A DNA stretch of 64,000 bases, from contig CP129291.1 of assembly GCA_030437565.1 (NCBI GenBank), forward strand, positions 2,170,001 through 2,234,000. Reading direction: 5' to 3'. This DNA is from Terrilactibacillus sp. S3-3 (GTDB taxonomy: Bacteria; Bacillota; Bacilli; Bacillales; Sporolactobacillaceae). Positions 47,032-58,361 of this stretch are shown here, in pieces (positions within the stretch are counted from its first letter, which is position 1; each line of letters starts with the position of its first letter). A program made the translations under genes and the position numbers. Under the pieces are notes generated by a model that was not told where the DNA came from, made no database searches, and was given only the letters and a program-made list of their open reading frames with translations.

Positions 47032-48344
47032 TTACAGTTTTGTAACAAAATTCTGAATTGTGCCCAATGCACGTTCAGCGTATTTTTCGTTACGACGATT
47101 TTTTTTTTTATCTTTTATTCTTTCTGAGAGTGGCGGCAGAAGCCCGAAATTCGCATTCATCGGCTGAAAATGGGCCGGATCGGCCGTTGTGATATAATGG
47201 GCCATACTGCCGATCGCCGTTTCTTCAGGAAAAACGAGCGGTTCCTTTCCGGCAGCCATTCTCGCGGCATTGATACCGGCAATAAGACCGGATGCGGCCG
47301 ACTCAACATAACCTTCAACGCCCGTCATCTGCCCGGCAAAGAATAAAGTATTCCGCCCTTTATACTGATACGTCGGCGCCAGCAATTTCGGAGAATTAAT
47401 AAATGTATTGCGGTGCATGACACCATAGCGGACAATCTCGGCGTTCTCAAGGCCGGGTATGAGGTGAATGACCTCTTTTTGCGCTCCCCACTTCAGATGT
47501 GTTTGAAAGCCGACCAGGTTGTACAATGTTCCCAATGCATTATCCTGTCTAAGCTGAACGACGGCGTAAGGCCTCCTGCCTGTTTTCGGATCTTCGAGTC
47601 CAACCGGCTTAAGCGGACCGAAAAGCAATGTCTTTTTCCCGCGCCTGGCCATCACTTCAACCGGCATGCAGCCCTCAAAATAAATCTCTTTTTCAAAATC
47701 TTTTACTGCGGCCGTTTCCGCCGTAACCAGTGCATCATAGAAGCGATCAAATTCATCCTCTGTCATCGGACAATTCAGATAAGCCGCTTCCCCTTTGTCA
47801 TACCGCGATTTAAGATACACTTTGTCACGATTAATAGAGTCCAATTCGATGATCGGGGCTGCCGCATCGTAAAAATAAAAATAATCTTCACCCGTCATTG
47901 TCCCAAGTGCAGCCGCGAGCCGCTCCGAAGTCAGCGGACCCGTTGCAATGACAGTCGGCCCTTCCGGAACATCGGTGACTTCTTCATGGGTGACTTCGAC
48001 CAAAGGATGCTCTTTGACTTGACTGGTTACTCTCGCGGCAAATTCATGACGATCGACAGCAAGGGCACCTCCCGCCGGTACACTTGATGGTCAGCAGCCG
48101 CGATGATTATCGAATCCAGCCGTCTCATCTCTTCCTTAAGTACACCGACCGCATTGGTCAGGCTATTTGAGCGCAGAGAATTTGTGCAAACAAGTTCGGC
48201 AAATTTATCCGTATGATGGGCAGGCGTTTGTTTTTTCGGCCGCATTTCATATAACCGAACCGGAATGCCTCTTTTGGCAATCTGCCATGCCGCTTCACTG
48301 CCGGCCAGTCCTGCGCCGATCACTGTTATCGGTTGATCTGTCAT
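47032..48344 (-). CDS. trmFO: tRNA uracil-54 C5-methyltransferase, folate- and FAD-dependent (frameshifted)
   Basis: Makes ribothymidine-54 in tRNA using methylene-THF. FAD-binding [20 protein letters not shown], the conserved [20 protein letters not shown], central [20 protein letters not shown] and C-terminal [20 protein letters not shown]. About 438 residues. One base is missing near 48052 inside [12 protein letters not shown] run of 11 at 47099-47109 near the C-terminus is in frame (DKKKN). Confidence 0.95.
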
Positions 48345-48464
48345 CTGTCTTCCTCCATCTTTTCCTTCCGAGCCTGAGGGGCCCGTTAGATCTTCTCCGG
48401 TTACGGGCAGCCCGCCTGAATTCCTTTGGAGGGTTCGGGCGCGGCGTCAATCAGCAGAAGGCTT

Positions 48465-50562
48465 TTATTCGCCTTCTTCTTTGTAATCGCAATGCGGGCA
48501 CTGTACAGATTTGCCTTTTTTTTTCATCTTCTTCTCAACAAGATAGGAACCGCATTTCGGGCATGTTCTTTGGATCGGTTTATCCCAAGAGACAAAAAAT
48601 CGCAGTCCGGATAACGATCACATCCGTAAAAGATCCGCCGTTTTTTTTTGCTGCGCCGTTCAACGATTTCTCCTTTTTTGCATTTCGGGCAGGCGACACC
48701 TGTTTTTTTCAATATCGCCTTCGTATTGCGGCATTCAGGGAAATTCGAACAGGCCAAAAATTTTCCGTATCTCCCCATTTTATACACCATTTCATGGCCG
48801 CATTTGTCGCACACAATACCCGCCGGCTCGTCTTTTATTTCTACTTCTTTCATTTCCTTTTCAGCGACTTCAAGCCGTTTTTCGAATCCCTGATAAAAAT
48901 CGTCAACGACTTTTATCCAGTCAACCTTTCCCTCTTCCACTTCATCCAAATTCGTTTCCATTTGAGCCGTAAAAAATCAATATTGATGATTTCGGGGAAA
49001 AATTCCAAAATAAGTTTTAGAACGACTTCGCCGAGTTCAGTCGGAACAAACTTCTTATCATCAAGCGTCACATAATTGCGCCGCTGAATGAATCGTATCA
49101 ATGGTTGGCGCGTACGTACGTCGACGGCCGGCCGATGCCGATCTCTTCCATTGTTCGCACCAGCCGCGCTTCCGTATATCGCGGCGGCGGCTGGGTAAAA
49201 TGTTGTTTCGGATCTAATTTTTCTTTAGTGACCGTCATGCCTTCTTCTAACTCCGGAAGAAAGTTTTCTTGATCACTTTCCGATTTGTTATCGTCCCTGC
49301 CCTCAATATAGACTTTCATAAAGCCGGGAAATTTGATTTTTGAGCCTGTCGCCCGAAACATCACACCTGCTTGGACTAAATCGCAGCGTACCGTATCCAT
49401 GACAGCCGGGGCCATCTGACTGGCAATAAATCGTTCCCAGATCAGCTTGTATAGCCGAAACTGGTCACGGCTTAAATAATCTTTGATCTCCTTTGGCTGG
49501 CGAAGGGCGGATGTCGGCCGGATCCCTTCGTGCGCATCCTGGGCATTTTCCGGGTTTTTCTGCTTGCCCTGCCCTTTTCCAAGATAACTTTCACCATATT
49601 TTCCCACAATGTATGCTTTCGCTTCAGCTTTGGCGACATCGGAAATACGAGTCGAGTCGGTTCTCATATAGGTAATCAAGCCTGTATTGCCCGCTTTTCC
49701 AATTTCAATCCCCTCATAGAGCTGCTGAGCGATCATCATCGTTTTTTTGGCCCGGAAATTCAGTTTGCGGGCGGCCTCCTGCTGCAAAGAAGATGTGATA
49801 AACGGAGCAACCGGAAAATCTCAGTCGTTCTTTTTTCCTGACATCCTTCACCTCAAACTGATCGCGGGTCAGCCTGGACAGAACACGATCCACATCTTCC
49901 TTATTTTTCAGTTCTTGTTTTTTGCCATCCGTTCCATAAAAAGCAGCGGCAAAAGTTTCATCCCCTGTTTTAAACAATCCATTTATCGACCAGTATTCTT
50001 CCGGAATGAACGCTTTAATTTCGTTTTCTCTTTCAATAATCAGCCGCAGGGCAACCGACTGCACCCGGCCGGCACTGAGGCCTTTCTTGACCTTTTTCCA
50101 TAGCAGCGGGCTGATATTATAGCCGACAAGGCGATCCAGGATTCTCCGCGCCTGCTGCGCATCCACGAGATTCATATTGATCTTTCGCGGCTTCTTAAAA
50201 GCGTCCTTAATGGCCTGTTTGGTAATTTCATTGAAAACCACCCGGCATGTCGATCGATCATCAATATTTAAACTGTGCGCCAAGTGCCAGGCTATCGCTT
50301 CACCCTCGCGATCGGGGTCGGCAGCGAGATAGACTTTTTTTGCTTTTTTGGCGGCACTTTTCAATTCTTTTAAAACGGGACCTTTCCCTCTTATCGTAAT
50401 ATATCTTGGATGATAGTGATCGGCAACATCAACGCCCATTTGGCTCTTCGGCAAATCACGAACGTGGCCCATCGAAGCTTTCACTTGGTATTTAGGTCCA
50501 AGGTATCTTTTTATCGTCTTAGCTTTAGCGGGAGATTCCACGATGACGAGAAATTCTTCCAT
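48465..50562 (-). CDS. topA: DNA topoisomerase I (five or more frameshifts)
   Basis: Relaxes negative supercoils. Toprim [19 protein letters not shown] and [15 protein letters not shown], the catalytic Tyr in [23 protein letters not shown], then three Cys4 zinc ribbons ([24 protein letters not shown]). About 695 residues. Breaks: an extra T near 49826; GTAC repeated at 49112-49119; GAAT repeated at 49086-49093; the run of 6 near 48971-48976; a CT repeat at 48588-48591. Two runs of 9 in the zinc region are in frame. Confidence 0.95.
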
Positions 50563-50603
50563 TATGTTTCTCCCCCTTTCCAGGAATATTCAAATCCTCA
50601 CTA

Positions 50604-50633
50604 ATATTAAATGATTGAATGAAATTTTGTCAA
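50604..50633 (-). promoter_or_regulatory. Sigma-A promoter of topA
   Basis: Minus strand: perfect TTGACA at 50628-50633, 18-base spacer, TAATAT at 50604-50609, about 42 bases before the topA start. Confidence 0.75.
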
Positions 50634-50695
50634 ACTTGTTTATTGAAAAATGTCATCTTAACTTTTAAAAGTTTGACACAAACTGTGGGAATAAA

Positions 50696-51574
50696 TCAAG
50701 TCAAACTACTCAGCTCTTCCAATATATCTTCGCTGCTGAGCACTAATTTCGCCCCCTGCTGAATCAGCCGGTTTGTCCCCCGGCTATTGGGATTGAGCGG
50801 CGATCCGGGCACGGCCATCACTTCTCTTCCTTGCTCCAGCGCCTGATCAGCTGTGATCAGGGAACCGCTTCGCTCCTTCGCCTCTATGACTAAAGTGCCG
50901 GCGGAAAGGCCGCTGATGATGCGATTGCGTTCAGGAAATTGCCATTTTTTTGCGGACGAACGGGGGGCGGATACTCGCTGATAACAAGATGACCCGCGCA
51001 AAGCTTTTGAAACAAAGGGGCGTGCTGCGATGGATAGGGATGAAAAAGGCCTGAGCCAAGAACGGCAATGGTATGTCCCTTCAAAGCCAATTGGTGAGCC
51101 ATGCCGTCAACGCCTAACGCCATGCCGCTGACAATCGTCCAGCCGTCTTCAATAAGGGGCAAAAGCAGCATGGCCATTAATTTTCCGGCTTCACCGCTCG
51201 GCTGTCTCGTGCCGACGACGCTGAGCATTTTTTTTATTCAAAAGCAAACGCGGGTCTCCCTTAACATATAAGATAAACGGCGGATCATAGATACATTTTA
51301 AATAAGGCGGATAAAACGGGTCATAAATAGAGATAGTTGAAATATTCTTTCTTTTGTAAGAAGCAAATGTTTTTTGGGGATCAAAAGAGTGGAAATCATG
51401 CAAAAAAGCAAGGGCGCTTTTTCGCGGCATTCGGAAAGTCTCAACCAAATCCTTGAGAGTCAAATGGACAATGCTGCTAAGATCAGGATCATAAGCCAAA
51501 AACCGGCTGATCGTCTTCCGGCCGATCCCTCGGCAGTGATCAAGATGGAAGAGCGTCATCGTCTTGTCATCCAT
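50696..51574 (-). CDS. dprA: DNA-processing protein DprA/Smf (two frameshifts)
   Basis: Loads RecA onto incoming single-stranded DNA in transformation. The Rossmann-like core shows [32 protein letters not shown], and [40 protein letters not shown]. About 292 residues. Breaks at the runs 51228-51235 (8 bases) and 50945-50951 (7 bases). It has family-conserved position after sucD. Confidence 0.94.
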
Positions 51575-51597
51575 AAGATACCTTCTTGCTTATGAAA

Positions 51598-51632
51598 TTA
51601 AAGCCAGAGACCCCTATTCAGGAGTCTCCGCC
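51598..51632 (-). terminator. Terminator after sucD
   Basis: Minus-strand GGAGACTCC pairs with GGGGTCTCT (mostly matched) around a 6-base loop, then an interrupted T run. It lies about 40 bases after sucD. A TATAAT hexamer lies just upstream of it and could also serve a dprA promoter. Confidence 0.5.
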
Positions 51633-51673
51633 TATTTCCTTCATTATAATACAAACTAACACATAGAATACAA

Positions 51674-52578
51674 TTATTTAAGCAGGCACTTTTCGTACAG
51701 TCCGTTTTCCTTAAGCGCCTCAATCATCGTATCTCCGATGACTGCCGGTGTATCGGCTACTTTAATGCCGTAGGAGCGAAGCGTCTTCATTTTTTCAGCT
51801 GCAGTTCCTTTGCCGCCCGAAATAATCGCACCGGCATGGCCCATCCGTTTTCCTGGAGGCGCCGTTTGGCCGCCGATAAAGCCGACAACCGGTTTTTTCA
51901 TATTCGCTTTGACCCATTCAGCAGCGTCTTCTTCGGCGTGGCCGCCGATTTCGCCGATCATGACAACGCCATAAGTTTCCGGATCATCGTTAAACGCTTT
52001 CAGCACGTCGATAAAGTTCGTGCCGTTCACCGGGTCACCGCCGATACCGACAGCCGTTGTTTGGCCGATATTGTTTTGTGTCAATTGATGAACCGCTTCA
52101 TAGGTCAAGGTGCCGGAGCGGGAGACGACACCGATGTGGCCTTTTTTATGAATATACCCTGGCATAATGCCGACTTTGGATTCGTCGGCCGAAAGAATAC
52201 CCGGGCAGTTCGGTCCGAGCAGGCGTGTTTTCTTGCCTTCCAGAACGCGTTTAACTTTGACCATATCCAGAATCGGAATACCTTCGGTGATCGCGATAAC
52301 CAGGTCAAGTTCCGCGTCAATCGCTTCGAGAATAGAATCGGCTGCAAAGGCGGCGGCGGAACGTAGATGATGGAAGTATTGGCGCCGGTTGCGTCAACCG
52401 CTTCTTTGACCGTGTTGAAAACCGGAACGCCCTCAACCGTCTTTCCGCCTTTTCCAGGCGTGACGCCGCCGACAATCTTTGTCCCGTATTCGATCATTTG
52501 TTTCGTATGAAAAAGGCCTTGGGAGCCCGTGATGCCTTGAACGATAACTTTTGTGTCTTTATTTACGAAAATACTCAT
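51674..52578 (-). CDS. sucD: Succinate-CoA ligase, alpha subunit (frameshifted)
   Basis: With SucC converts succinyl-CoA to succinate with ATP formation. CoA-binding [20 protein letters not shown], the citrate-lyase-like GGVTPGKGG, the phospho-His region [20 protein letters not shown]. About 301 residues. The frame breaks in a CCG repeat near 52345-52355 (VPPPFAADSI expected). Start overlaps the sucC stop (ATGA). Confidence 0.95.
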
Positions 52579-53761
52579 TTTGCGCCACCTCCAACTGCTT
52601 GATTAACGAGTGAAACGTTTTTTTCAGCAGCATCTGCCATCGAGCTGGCCGGTGTGATGTTCAACCCGGATTCGTGCAGAATTTCTTTTCCGCGTTCAAC
52701 ATTGGTCCCTTCAAGCCGGACAACCAGCGGAATTTCAAGTCCCATTTCTTTTGTTGCAGCAACAATGCCTTCTGCGATGACATCGCATTTCATGATGCCG
52801 CCGAAAATGTTGACAAGAATGCCTTTGACATGTTCATCGGAAAGGATAATTTTGAATGCGGCCGTTACTTTTTCCTTCGAAGCGCCGCCGCCAACGTCCA
52901 GGAAGTTTGCCGGGTCGCCATGAAAATGTTTGATAATATCCATTGTCGCCATCGCAAGTCCTGCGCCGTTGACCATACAGCCGATATTGCCGTCGAGGGC
53001 AATGTAGCTTAAGCCGAATTTGGAAGCTTCGATTTCCTTGTCGTCTTCTTCATCCAAATCGCGAAGTTCAAGAATGTCTTTATGGCGGTACAAAGCGTTT
53101 GAATCAAAGTTCAGCTTCGCATCAAGCGCCAGCACATTGCCGTCTTTTGTTGTGACAAGCGGGTTGATTTCGGCGATCGAACAGTCTTTTTCGACAAAGA
53201 CTTGATAGAGGCCGAGCATAAATTTCGCCGCTTTATTGATTAACGGAGTCGGAATGTTGATGTTGAAAGCCAGTCTGCGTGCTTGAAAAGCTTGCAAACC
53301 TACAGCCGGATCGATCGTTTCGCGGAAAATCTTTTCAGGCGTCTTTGCCGCAACTTCTTCAATTTCCATGCCGCCTTCCGAAGATCCCATCAAAACGACG
53401 CGGGATTGAGCGCGATCAAGAACTAATCCCAAGTAGTATTCCTTATCAATATCGCTGCCTTCTTCAATCAGCAGACGTTTGACTTCTTTGCCTTCAGGAC
53501 CGGTTTGATGAGTGACAAGAATCTTGCCAAGCAATTCCTCAGCATATGTACGCACCTCATCAAGCGATTTGGCTAACTTGACGCCGCCTGCCTTTCCTCG
53601 GCCGCCCGCATGGATCTGCGCGCTTTGACAACCTTTACATTGGTGTTCAAAGCTTTTGCCGCTTCCACCGCTTCATCAGGGGTGAAGGCAACTTTGCCGT
53701 TAGGAACGGCAACACCATATTTTCTCAAGATCTCTTTACCTTGGTACTCATGAATATTCAA
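52575..53761 (-). CDS. sucC: Succinate-CoA ligase, beta subunit (frameshifted)
   Basis: ATP-grasp subunit of succinyl-CoA synthetase. Opens [23 protein letters not shown]-grasp Lys region near [16 protein letters not shown], then [20 protein letters not shown] and [17 protein letters not shown]. About 395 residues (family 385-390). One extra GC unit at 53618-53623 breaks the frame just at [10 protein letters not shown]. Its presence implies at least this part of the TCA cycle. Confidence 0.95.
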
Positions 53762-53779
53762 AACGCTAACCTCCTTTTG

Positions 53780-53795
53780 GCGTCTTTAAAGACGC
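53780..53795 (-). promoter_or_regulatory. 16-base palindrome in the sucC leader
   Basis: GCGTCTTTAAAGACGC is a perfect palindrome between the promoter and the ribosome binding site (GGAGG) of sucC. It could be an operator or a small mRNA hairpin. Confidence 0.45.
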
Positions 53796-53822
53796 TGCAA
53801 AAATGAAAACCCTTACTTATTC

Positions 53823-53852
53823 ATTGTATATAAACTGTCTCCCATTTGTCTA
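53823..53852 (-). promoter_or_regulatory. Likely sigma-A promoter of sucCD
   Basis: Minus strand: TAGACA at 53847-53852, 18-base spacer, TACAAT at 53823-53828. About 62 bases before sucC. Confidence 0.65.
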
Positions 53853-53957
53853 CTCTAAAACGCTTTTTTCGACACAAATTCGTCACAAAAATGACTTCCA
53901 TCCCTCCTTGAAAAAAGAAAATTTTTTATCTTTTCAGATAACAGATTAAATTTTTCA

Positions 53958-54000
53958 AATTAAAAAAGGGCGCGGCGGCAAATTTTTTCCCCGCGTCCGC
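53958..54000 (-). terminator. Terminator after ylqH
   Basis: Minus-strand GC-rich stem (GGACGCGG against CCGCGCCC, imperfect) closing on TTTTTTAA, 8 bases past the ylqH stop. Confidence 0.65.
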
Positions 54001-54007
54001 ATTTCTA

Positions 54008-54295
54008 TTATTGCTTCTTTCCCGCCTGTTTATCCATGCGATAGATAAAAGCAAAAATTTCGCCAACGGCGGCATACAAATCCTCCGGAATCATTTCATT
54101 TAATTGTAATTCGCTCAGCAGCTCTACGAGTGTTTCATCTTCCTCGATTGGGATTTGGTGTTCTTTTGCCGCTTCGATCATTTTCTTTGCCACGTTTCCC
54201 CGCCCTTTGGCGACCACCGCAGGTGCTTCATCTACTCCCCGTCTGTAAGACAAAGCCACCGCTTTTCTTTTTGCATCTTCTTTCGGCCTGTTCAT
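54008..54295 (-). CDS. ylqH: FlhB C-terminal-like protein FlhX (YlqH)
   Basis: Intact, 95 residues. Resembles the cytoplasmic tail of FlhB: AVALSYRRGVDEAPAVVAKG, GNVAKKMIEAAKEHQIPIEE, LYAAVGEIFAFIYRM. Such proteins can stand in for the FlhB C-terminal half in some systems. Its start overlaps the ylqG stop, so the two are co-translated. Confidence 0.88.
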   Translation of the reverse strand: MNRPKEDAKRKAVALSYRRGVDEAPAVVAKGRGNVAKKMIEAAKEHQIPIEEDETLVELLSELQLNEMIPEDLYAAVGEIFAFIYRMDKQAGKKQ

Positions 54296-55807
54296 ACTCT
54301 CACATCCAAATTATAATCCGGAACCGTCAGTGCATTGAGTGCTTTTTCTTTCAAGTGCGGATCAATTTTGGCCACTTGAGCAAGCGAAACAAGCCGGTAA
54401 TTTAATTCGGACAATCCCTCTCTGAGCAGCGGTTCGCTTTGCGTTAGCAGGCCCCGCAAATCTAAATGTTCATTCTCAATATTTATCGTGACCGCCCGTT
54501 CCTGTACACGGACTTGGATCAATGTTTCGTTCAAATGTTCAAGATTCAAATAAAGTAAAATTCGGCAATGGGCGGCGTCAATCTGCCCTTTGCGACTCCG
54601 TCTTCCTTCCCAATAAAGATAATAAATTTTCGAGCCGCTGCCGATAGGGCACGGGAATTTGCAAGGCAAACTGCGCCAGCTGCGGATCAGCCGATGCCAT
54701 CTGAAGCTGTTCGCCCGTGATATGACGGACGGCCTCACCGGCTGCCTGCCGCAGCTGATAAGGGGCTTTTTCATCTTGAATAACGGCCAGCAGCCCCTCC
54801 TTTACCGTATGGCTTCTTTCAAGCGATACGCCTTCGGACAGCGCATCCCGAATCGCCTGTTCATGTCCGAAGCCAAGCTGTTTCAATGTATTAAAAATAA
54901 GCCGCTGCTCACTTTTCTCCGCCAGCACGTCCTTCCCTTTCGCGGACAGAAAAGCGCTGAAAGCTTCCAGAAACGCTTCCGGTTTTTGATTGATATGCCA
55001 ATGATTTAATAATCGGCCGATATCTTTAACAGATCTTGGGCTCTGGAGAAATTGACGAATCGCTCCCTCCTCAGATTTTGTCATCTTGGCAGACGTCGTT
55101 TGTTTTAAAAAATCGACAAGCGCCGATGCCCCGTTTTTACTTTGAATAAGCCGGAGCGGCAAACGGGCGCGGGCGCTCTCGTCATTTGCGGCCAGCCGAT
55201 TTAAGGCGTCTTTTAGCGCGGCCACGGGCGCTGTCGGCGTTCCTTTTTCATTTAAAATATTTTGGAGCGTCTGAAATTTTTCCGATAAACCGGCTTTTGT
55301 CTGCAACGCTTTGGCGGATTGAAAAACAGCCGGTTCCAGCGGCAGCTGACGGGCGATCATCCAGCGGATGGCTTTCACATCTTCTGAAAAAGAAGCGCGG
55401 TTTTTCAGCAGCGACCGGGCGGCCAGAATCGTCTGTTTTGACAAAGGATCCCCGTGCTCCAGAAACGATTGCACCAGCTGTCTTGTAAGCGGATCACTTT
55501 TTATTTTGAACGCTGAAAGGACATCATCGGCCATGGTCTGTCCGCTCGAGTCTTTGGCGCCCGTGCCGCCTCTCAGTACCCTCGCGAGCAGCGGATCCGT
55601 ATTCCGCTTAATCTGAAAAAGATAGTCTTTCCCCACTTTTAAAGGCGGATCCGGCGCGTCGACTTTGGCAACCAGCCGCTTGGCGCCTAATTGCACAATC
55701 GCCGTTCTATCGGGTAAAATTTCCAACACTTTTCCCCGAAGAATATGTTCGGGCTGATAGGTTCCTATGACCTGGCTTTGGCTGATCGCATAAGGCTGGA
55801 AGTTCAC
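54292..55807 (-). CDS. ylqG: YlqG-like hypothetical protein, FliK-related C-terminus (frameshifted)
   Basis: About 505 residues, similar to B. subtilis YlqG (498). N-terminal beta-rich domain (GKVLEILPDRTAIVQLGAKR), a long helical middle and a C-terminal region with ALQIPVPIGSGSKIYYLYWE and HLNETLIQVRVQERAVTINI that looks like a Flg_hook/FliK-type fold. Function unknown; pairing with FlhX suggests an export-switch role by analogy with FliK and FlhB. One extra C near 54637 breaks the frame. Confidence 0.82.
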
Positions 55808-55822
55808 ACGCTCACCTTCATT

Positions 55823-56598
55823 TCAATCATCATTTCTTTTGCTGAGCGGGGCGAACGATAACCGGTGCTCAGGGCACGGTCCGAGCTTTTCAATTGCCTC
55901 CAGATGAACCTTGGTGCCGTATCCCATATGACTGGAAAAAGCATAACCCGGATATTGTTCATCCAGCCCGTCCATAATTTTATCTCTTGTCACTTTAGCG
56001 ATGATCGAGGCGGCCGCAATCGAGATACTGCGGGCATCGCCTTTAATCAGCGATGTTTGCGAAATGTCCACCGGCAGCGTCATCGCATCGATCAGCAAAT
56101 GATCGGGCCTTAGTCCAGCAGCTCCCGGACAGCCGCCACCATCGCTCGCTTGGATGCCTGATAAATATTGATTTCATCAATCACCTTAGCAGAAACAATC
56201 CCTACACCGACAGCGAACGCTTGTTCATAAATATCCTTAAAAAAGGCCTCTCTTTTTTTCCTAGACAGTTGTTTTGAATCATTGATGCCATATAAAACCG
56301 CGTCCTGTTTCAGAATGACGCACGCCGCCACAACCGGGCCGGCGAGCGGCCCGCGCCCGGCTTCGTCAATCCCGGCAATATATTTTTTCCCGCTTTGATA
56401 CAGCTGCTGTTCATAGCGGCTCATTTCCGCATATTTTGCGATCATTTCCCGTCTTTGTTCCCGCTTACGATCCCAGCGCCGAAGCAGCAGATGAATTCCC
56501 TTTCGCGGATCATTTTCCAACTGAGCGCGAACATCCGCCGGGATCTGATTCAGATTCGTGAGTTTCGCCTCAATGTCTGAAATTGATAAATGCTCCAA
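55823..56598 (-). CDS. rnhB: Ribonuclease HII (frameshifted)
   Basis: Removes RNA from RNA-DNA hybrids, including single ribonucleotides. Active-site acidic motif [45 protein letters not shown] and C-terminal [20 protein letters not shown]. The TTG start at 56596-56598 is chosen because AAAGGTGAT sits at the right distance and the family N-terminus aligns there; a GTG three codons earlier lacks a box. One base is missing near 56112 ([16 protein letters not shown] expected). About 259 residues. Confidence 0.93.
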
Positions 56599-56870
56599 TC
56601 CGATCACCTTTCATTTTTGTATCGGTTCATCCAGCCGTTTTTTTTTTAGTCTATTGCAGAAGAAAACGAGCAAACAAAGTCTTAAAAACTGCCAATCTAT
56701 TATTATTATAAATCATAAAAAATCCGGTCCTTATTAATATACAGACCATAAAAGAAGAATCCTTCAATCAAGCGCACCGCTATCTTTTGATACACGGTGT
56801 TCTTGCCAAAGGATCCTTTGCCGGAAGCCTGCCTATTCTATTTTGCTTTCCGCGCTTATCAGTCAGCCCT

Positions 56871-57737
56871 TCACGGCAGTTCCAGCGTCAAGGCTCCCAA
56901 TTTTTGATGACGGTAATCGCGGATAATCAGCTCTGCCGTCCGATCATAATCGATGTTGCCGCCGCTGATGACGCAGCCGCGCCGTCTGCCGATGGCATCA
57001 AAAAGCTGCACAATCGCCTCGCTTACCGGTTCGGTGGGCATTTCCGGAAGCTTTTCCAGGCCGTAACGATCCCTCAGCTGCTCCGGATACCTGACGAGCA
57101 TTGTTTTTAACAAGAACACAGCCACATCTTGGAAATCAAGCAGTTCATCTTTTATAGCGCCTGTTGCCGCCAGCTTCAACCCGACAGCCGGATCATCGAA
57201 CTTAGGCCACAAAATCCCCGGTGTATCGAGCAATTCCATTGTCTTGCCGACTTTAATCCATTGCTGGGCGGTCGTCACACCGGGCCGATCGCCGATTTTG
57301 GCAATCCGTTTTCCTGCAAGCCGATTGATCAGCGTTGATTTTCCAACGTTGGGAATACCCAAAATCAACGCACGATCGGCGCGGGAATGAAAACCGCGGC
57401 TCTCCAGCCGCTCTCTGCGTTCAGCCGTCAAGCTATGGACCACTTCAGGTATTTTGGCCGTTCCCAGCCCCGTTTGCGCATTGACAAGGTGAACGTGCGC
57501 GCCTTGTTCAATAAAGTGATTCTGCCACAGTTTCGTTGCCGCCGGATCAGCCATATCGACCTTGTTTAGGATCAGAAGCTGCGGCTTTCCGGAAGCAATT
57601 TCCGCGACAAGCGGATTGCGCGAAGCCATCGGAATGCGGCTGTCCACGAGTTCAATCACAACGTCAATCTGTTTGATTTTCTCGATCATCTGCCGTTTCG
57701 CTTTCGCCATGTGTCCCGGGTACCATTGAATCGTCAT
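56871..57737 (-). CDS. rbgA: Ribosome biogenesis GTPase RbgA (YlqF)
   Basis: Circularly permuted GTPase for late 50S assembly. Intact, 288 residues. Permuted motif order: G4 LILNKVDMAD first, then G1 LGIPNVGKSTLINRLAGKR, G2 GVTTAQQW, G3 LLDTPGILWP. N-terminal MTIQWYPGHMAKAKRQM is the family hallmark. A 260-base gap to rnhB holds no gene or clear signal apart from an imperfect hairpin near 56805. Confidence 0.96.
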   Translation of the reverse strand: MTIQWYPGHMAKAKRQMIEKIKQIDVVIELVDSRIPMASRNPLVAEIASGKPQLLILNKVDMADPAATKLWQNHFIEQGAHVHLVNAQTGLGTAKIPEVVHSLTAERRERLESRGFHSRADRALILGIPNVGKSTLINRLAGKRIAKIGDRPGVTTAQQWIKVGKTMELLDTPGILWPKFDDPAVGLKLAATGAIKDELLDFQDVAVFLLKTMLVRYPEQLRDRYGLEKLPEMPTEPVSEAIVQLFDAIGRRRGCVISGGNIDYDRTAELIIRDYRHQKLGALTLELP

Positions 57738-57838
57738 CTTTTCACCTTCTTGTTTCTTTCAAAAGCTCTTATCAGCTTCTCATTAGTTGTTAACGCGGCA
57801 CCGGCAGCCGCTCGTTCGATCAAAAACATTCTATTTGT

Positions 57839-57870
57839 AAAAAGGGGGCTTGGTTAACCAAGCCCCCTTT
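57839..57870 (-). terminator. Terminator after rplS
   Basis: Perfect 12-base inverted repeat GGGGGCTTGGTT with its complement and no loop spare, then TTTTT on the minus strand. Among the strongest hairpins in the window. Confidence 0.9.
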
Positions 57871-57931
57871 CGGACATTTTCCCGCATCAAAAGCAATCGC
57901 ACGGGCAGCCTTGCTTTGATGAAAGTTTCCT

Positions 57932-58274
57932 TTATCTGCTCTTGATCCGCGCTTTTTTGCCGCGCAGACTGCGGAGATAATAAAGTTTCGCACGGCGAAC
58001 TTTACCGCGGCGAACAACGTCGATTTTGTCAATCTTAGGCGAGTGGAGCGGGAATGTTCTTTCGACACCGACACCATAAGAAATTTTGCGAAACCGTGAA
58101 TGTTTCGCTGATGCCGCCGCCATGGCGTTTGATCACAACGCCTTCGAACACTTGGATCCGTTCGTGCGTGCCTTCGATGATTTTAACGTGCACCTTCAGT
58201 GTATCACCAGGCCTGAAATCAGGAAGATCCGAACGCAATTGTTCTTTTGTAATTTCAGCTAATAGATTTTGCAT
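57932..58274 (-). CDS. rplS: Large ribosomal subunit protein bL19 (frameshifted)
   Basis: 50S protein at the subunit interface. N-terminus [20 protein letters not shown], core [20 protein letters not shown], then [20 protein letters not shown] and the end [16 protein letters not shown]. Start ATG 58272-58274 behind GGAGG. About 114 residues. One extra T near 58087 breaks the frame at TVRKISYG. It is separated from trmD by the accessory island and has its own promoter. Confidence 0.96.
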
Positions 58275-58361
58275 GAAATGCCCTCCTTCCGTACAAATGC
58301 TCATGCCATTCTAAAAGATGACAGCGGAACATCGTATTCACTGGCATTTGCCACGAAATTC
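58275..58361 (-). promoter_or_regulatory. Possible L19 leader (r-protein autoregulatory RNA)
   Basis: The 87-base leader of rplS contains TGGCAAATGCCA and a second stem with GATGTTCCGC, fitting a small structured leader. Firmicutes rplS mRNAs often carry the L19 leader element; assignment here is by position and appearance only. Confidence 0.4.

Noticed and set aside
48167..49075. 302-codon plus-strand open frame opposite trmFO and topA
   Set aside because: Spans two genes and their gap in antisense; Phe/Leu-rich shadow with no motif.
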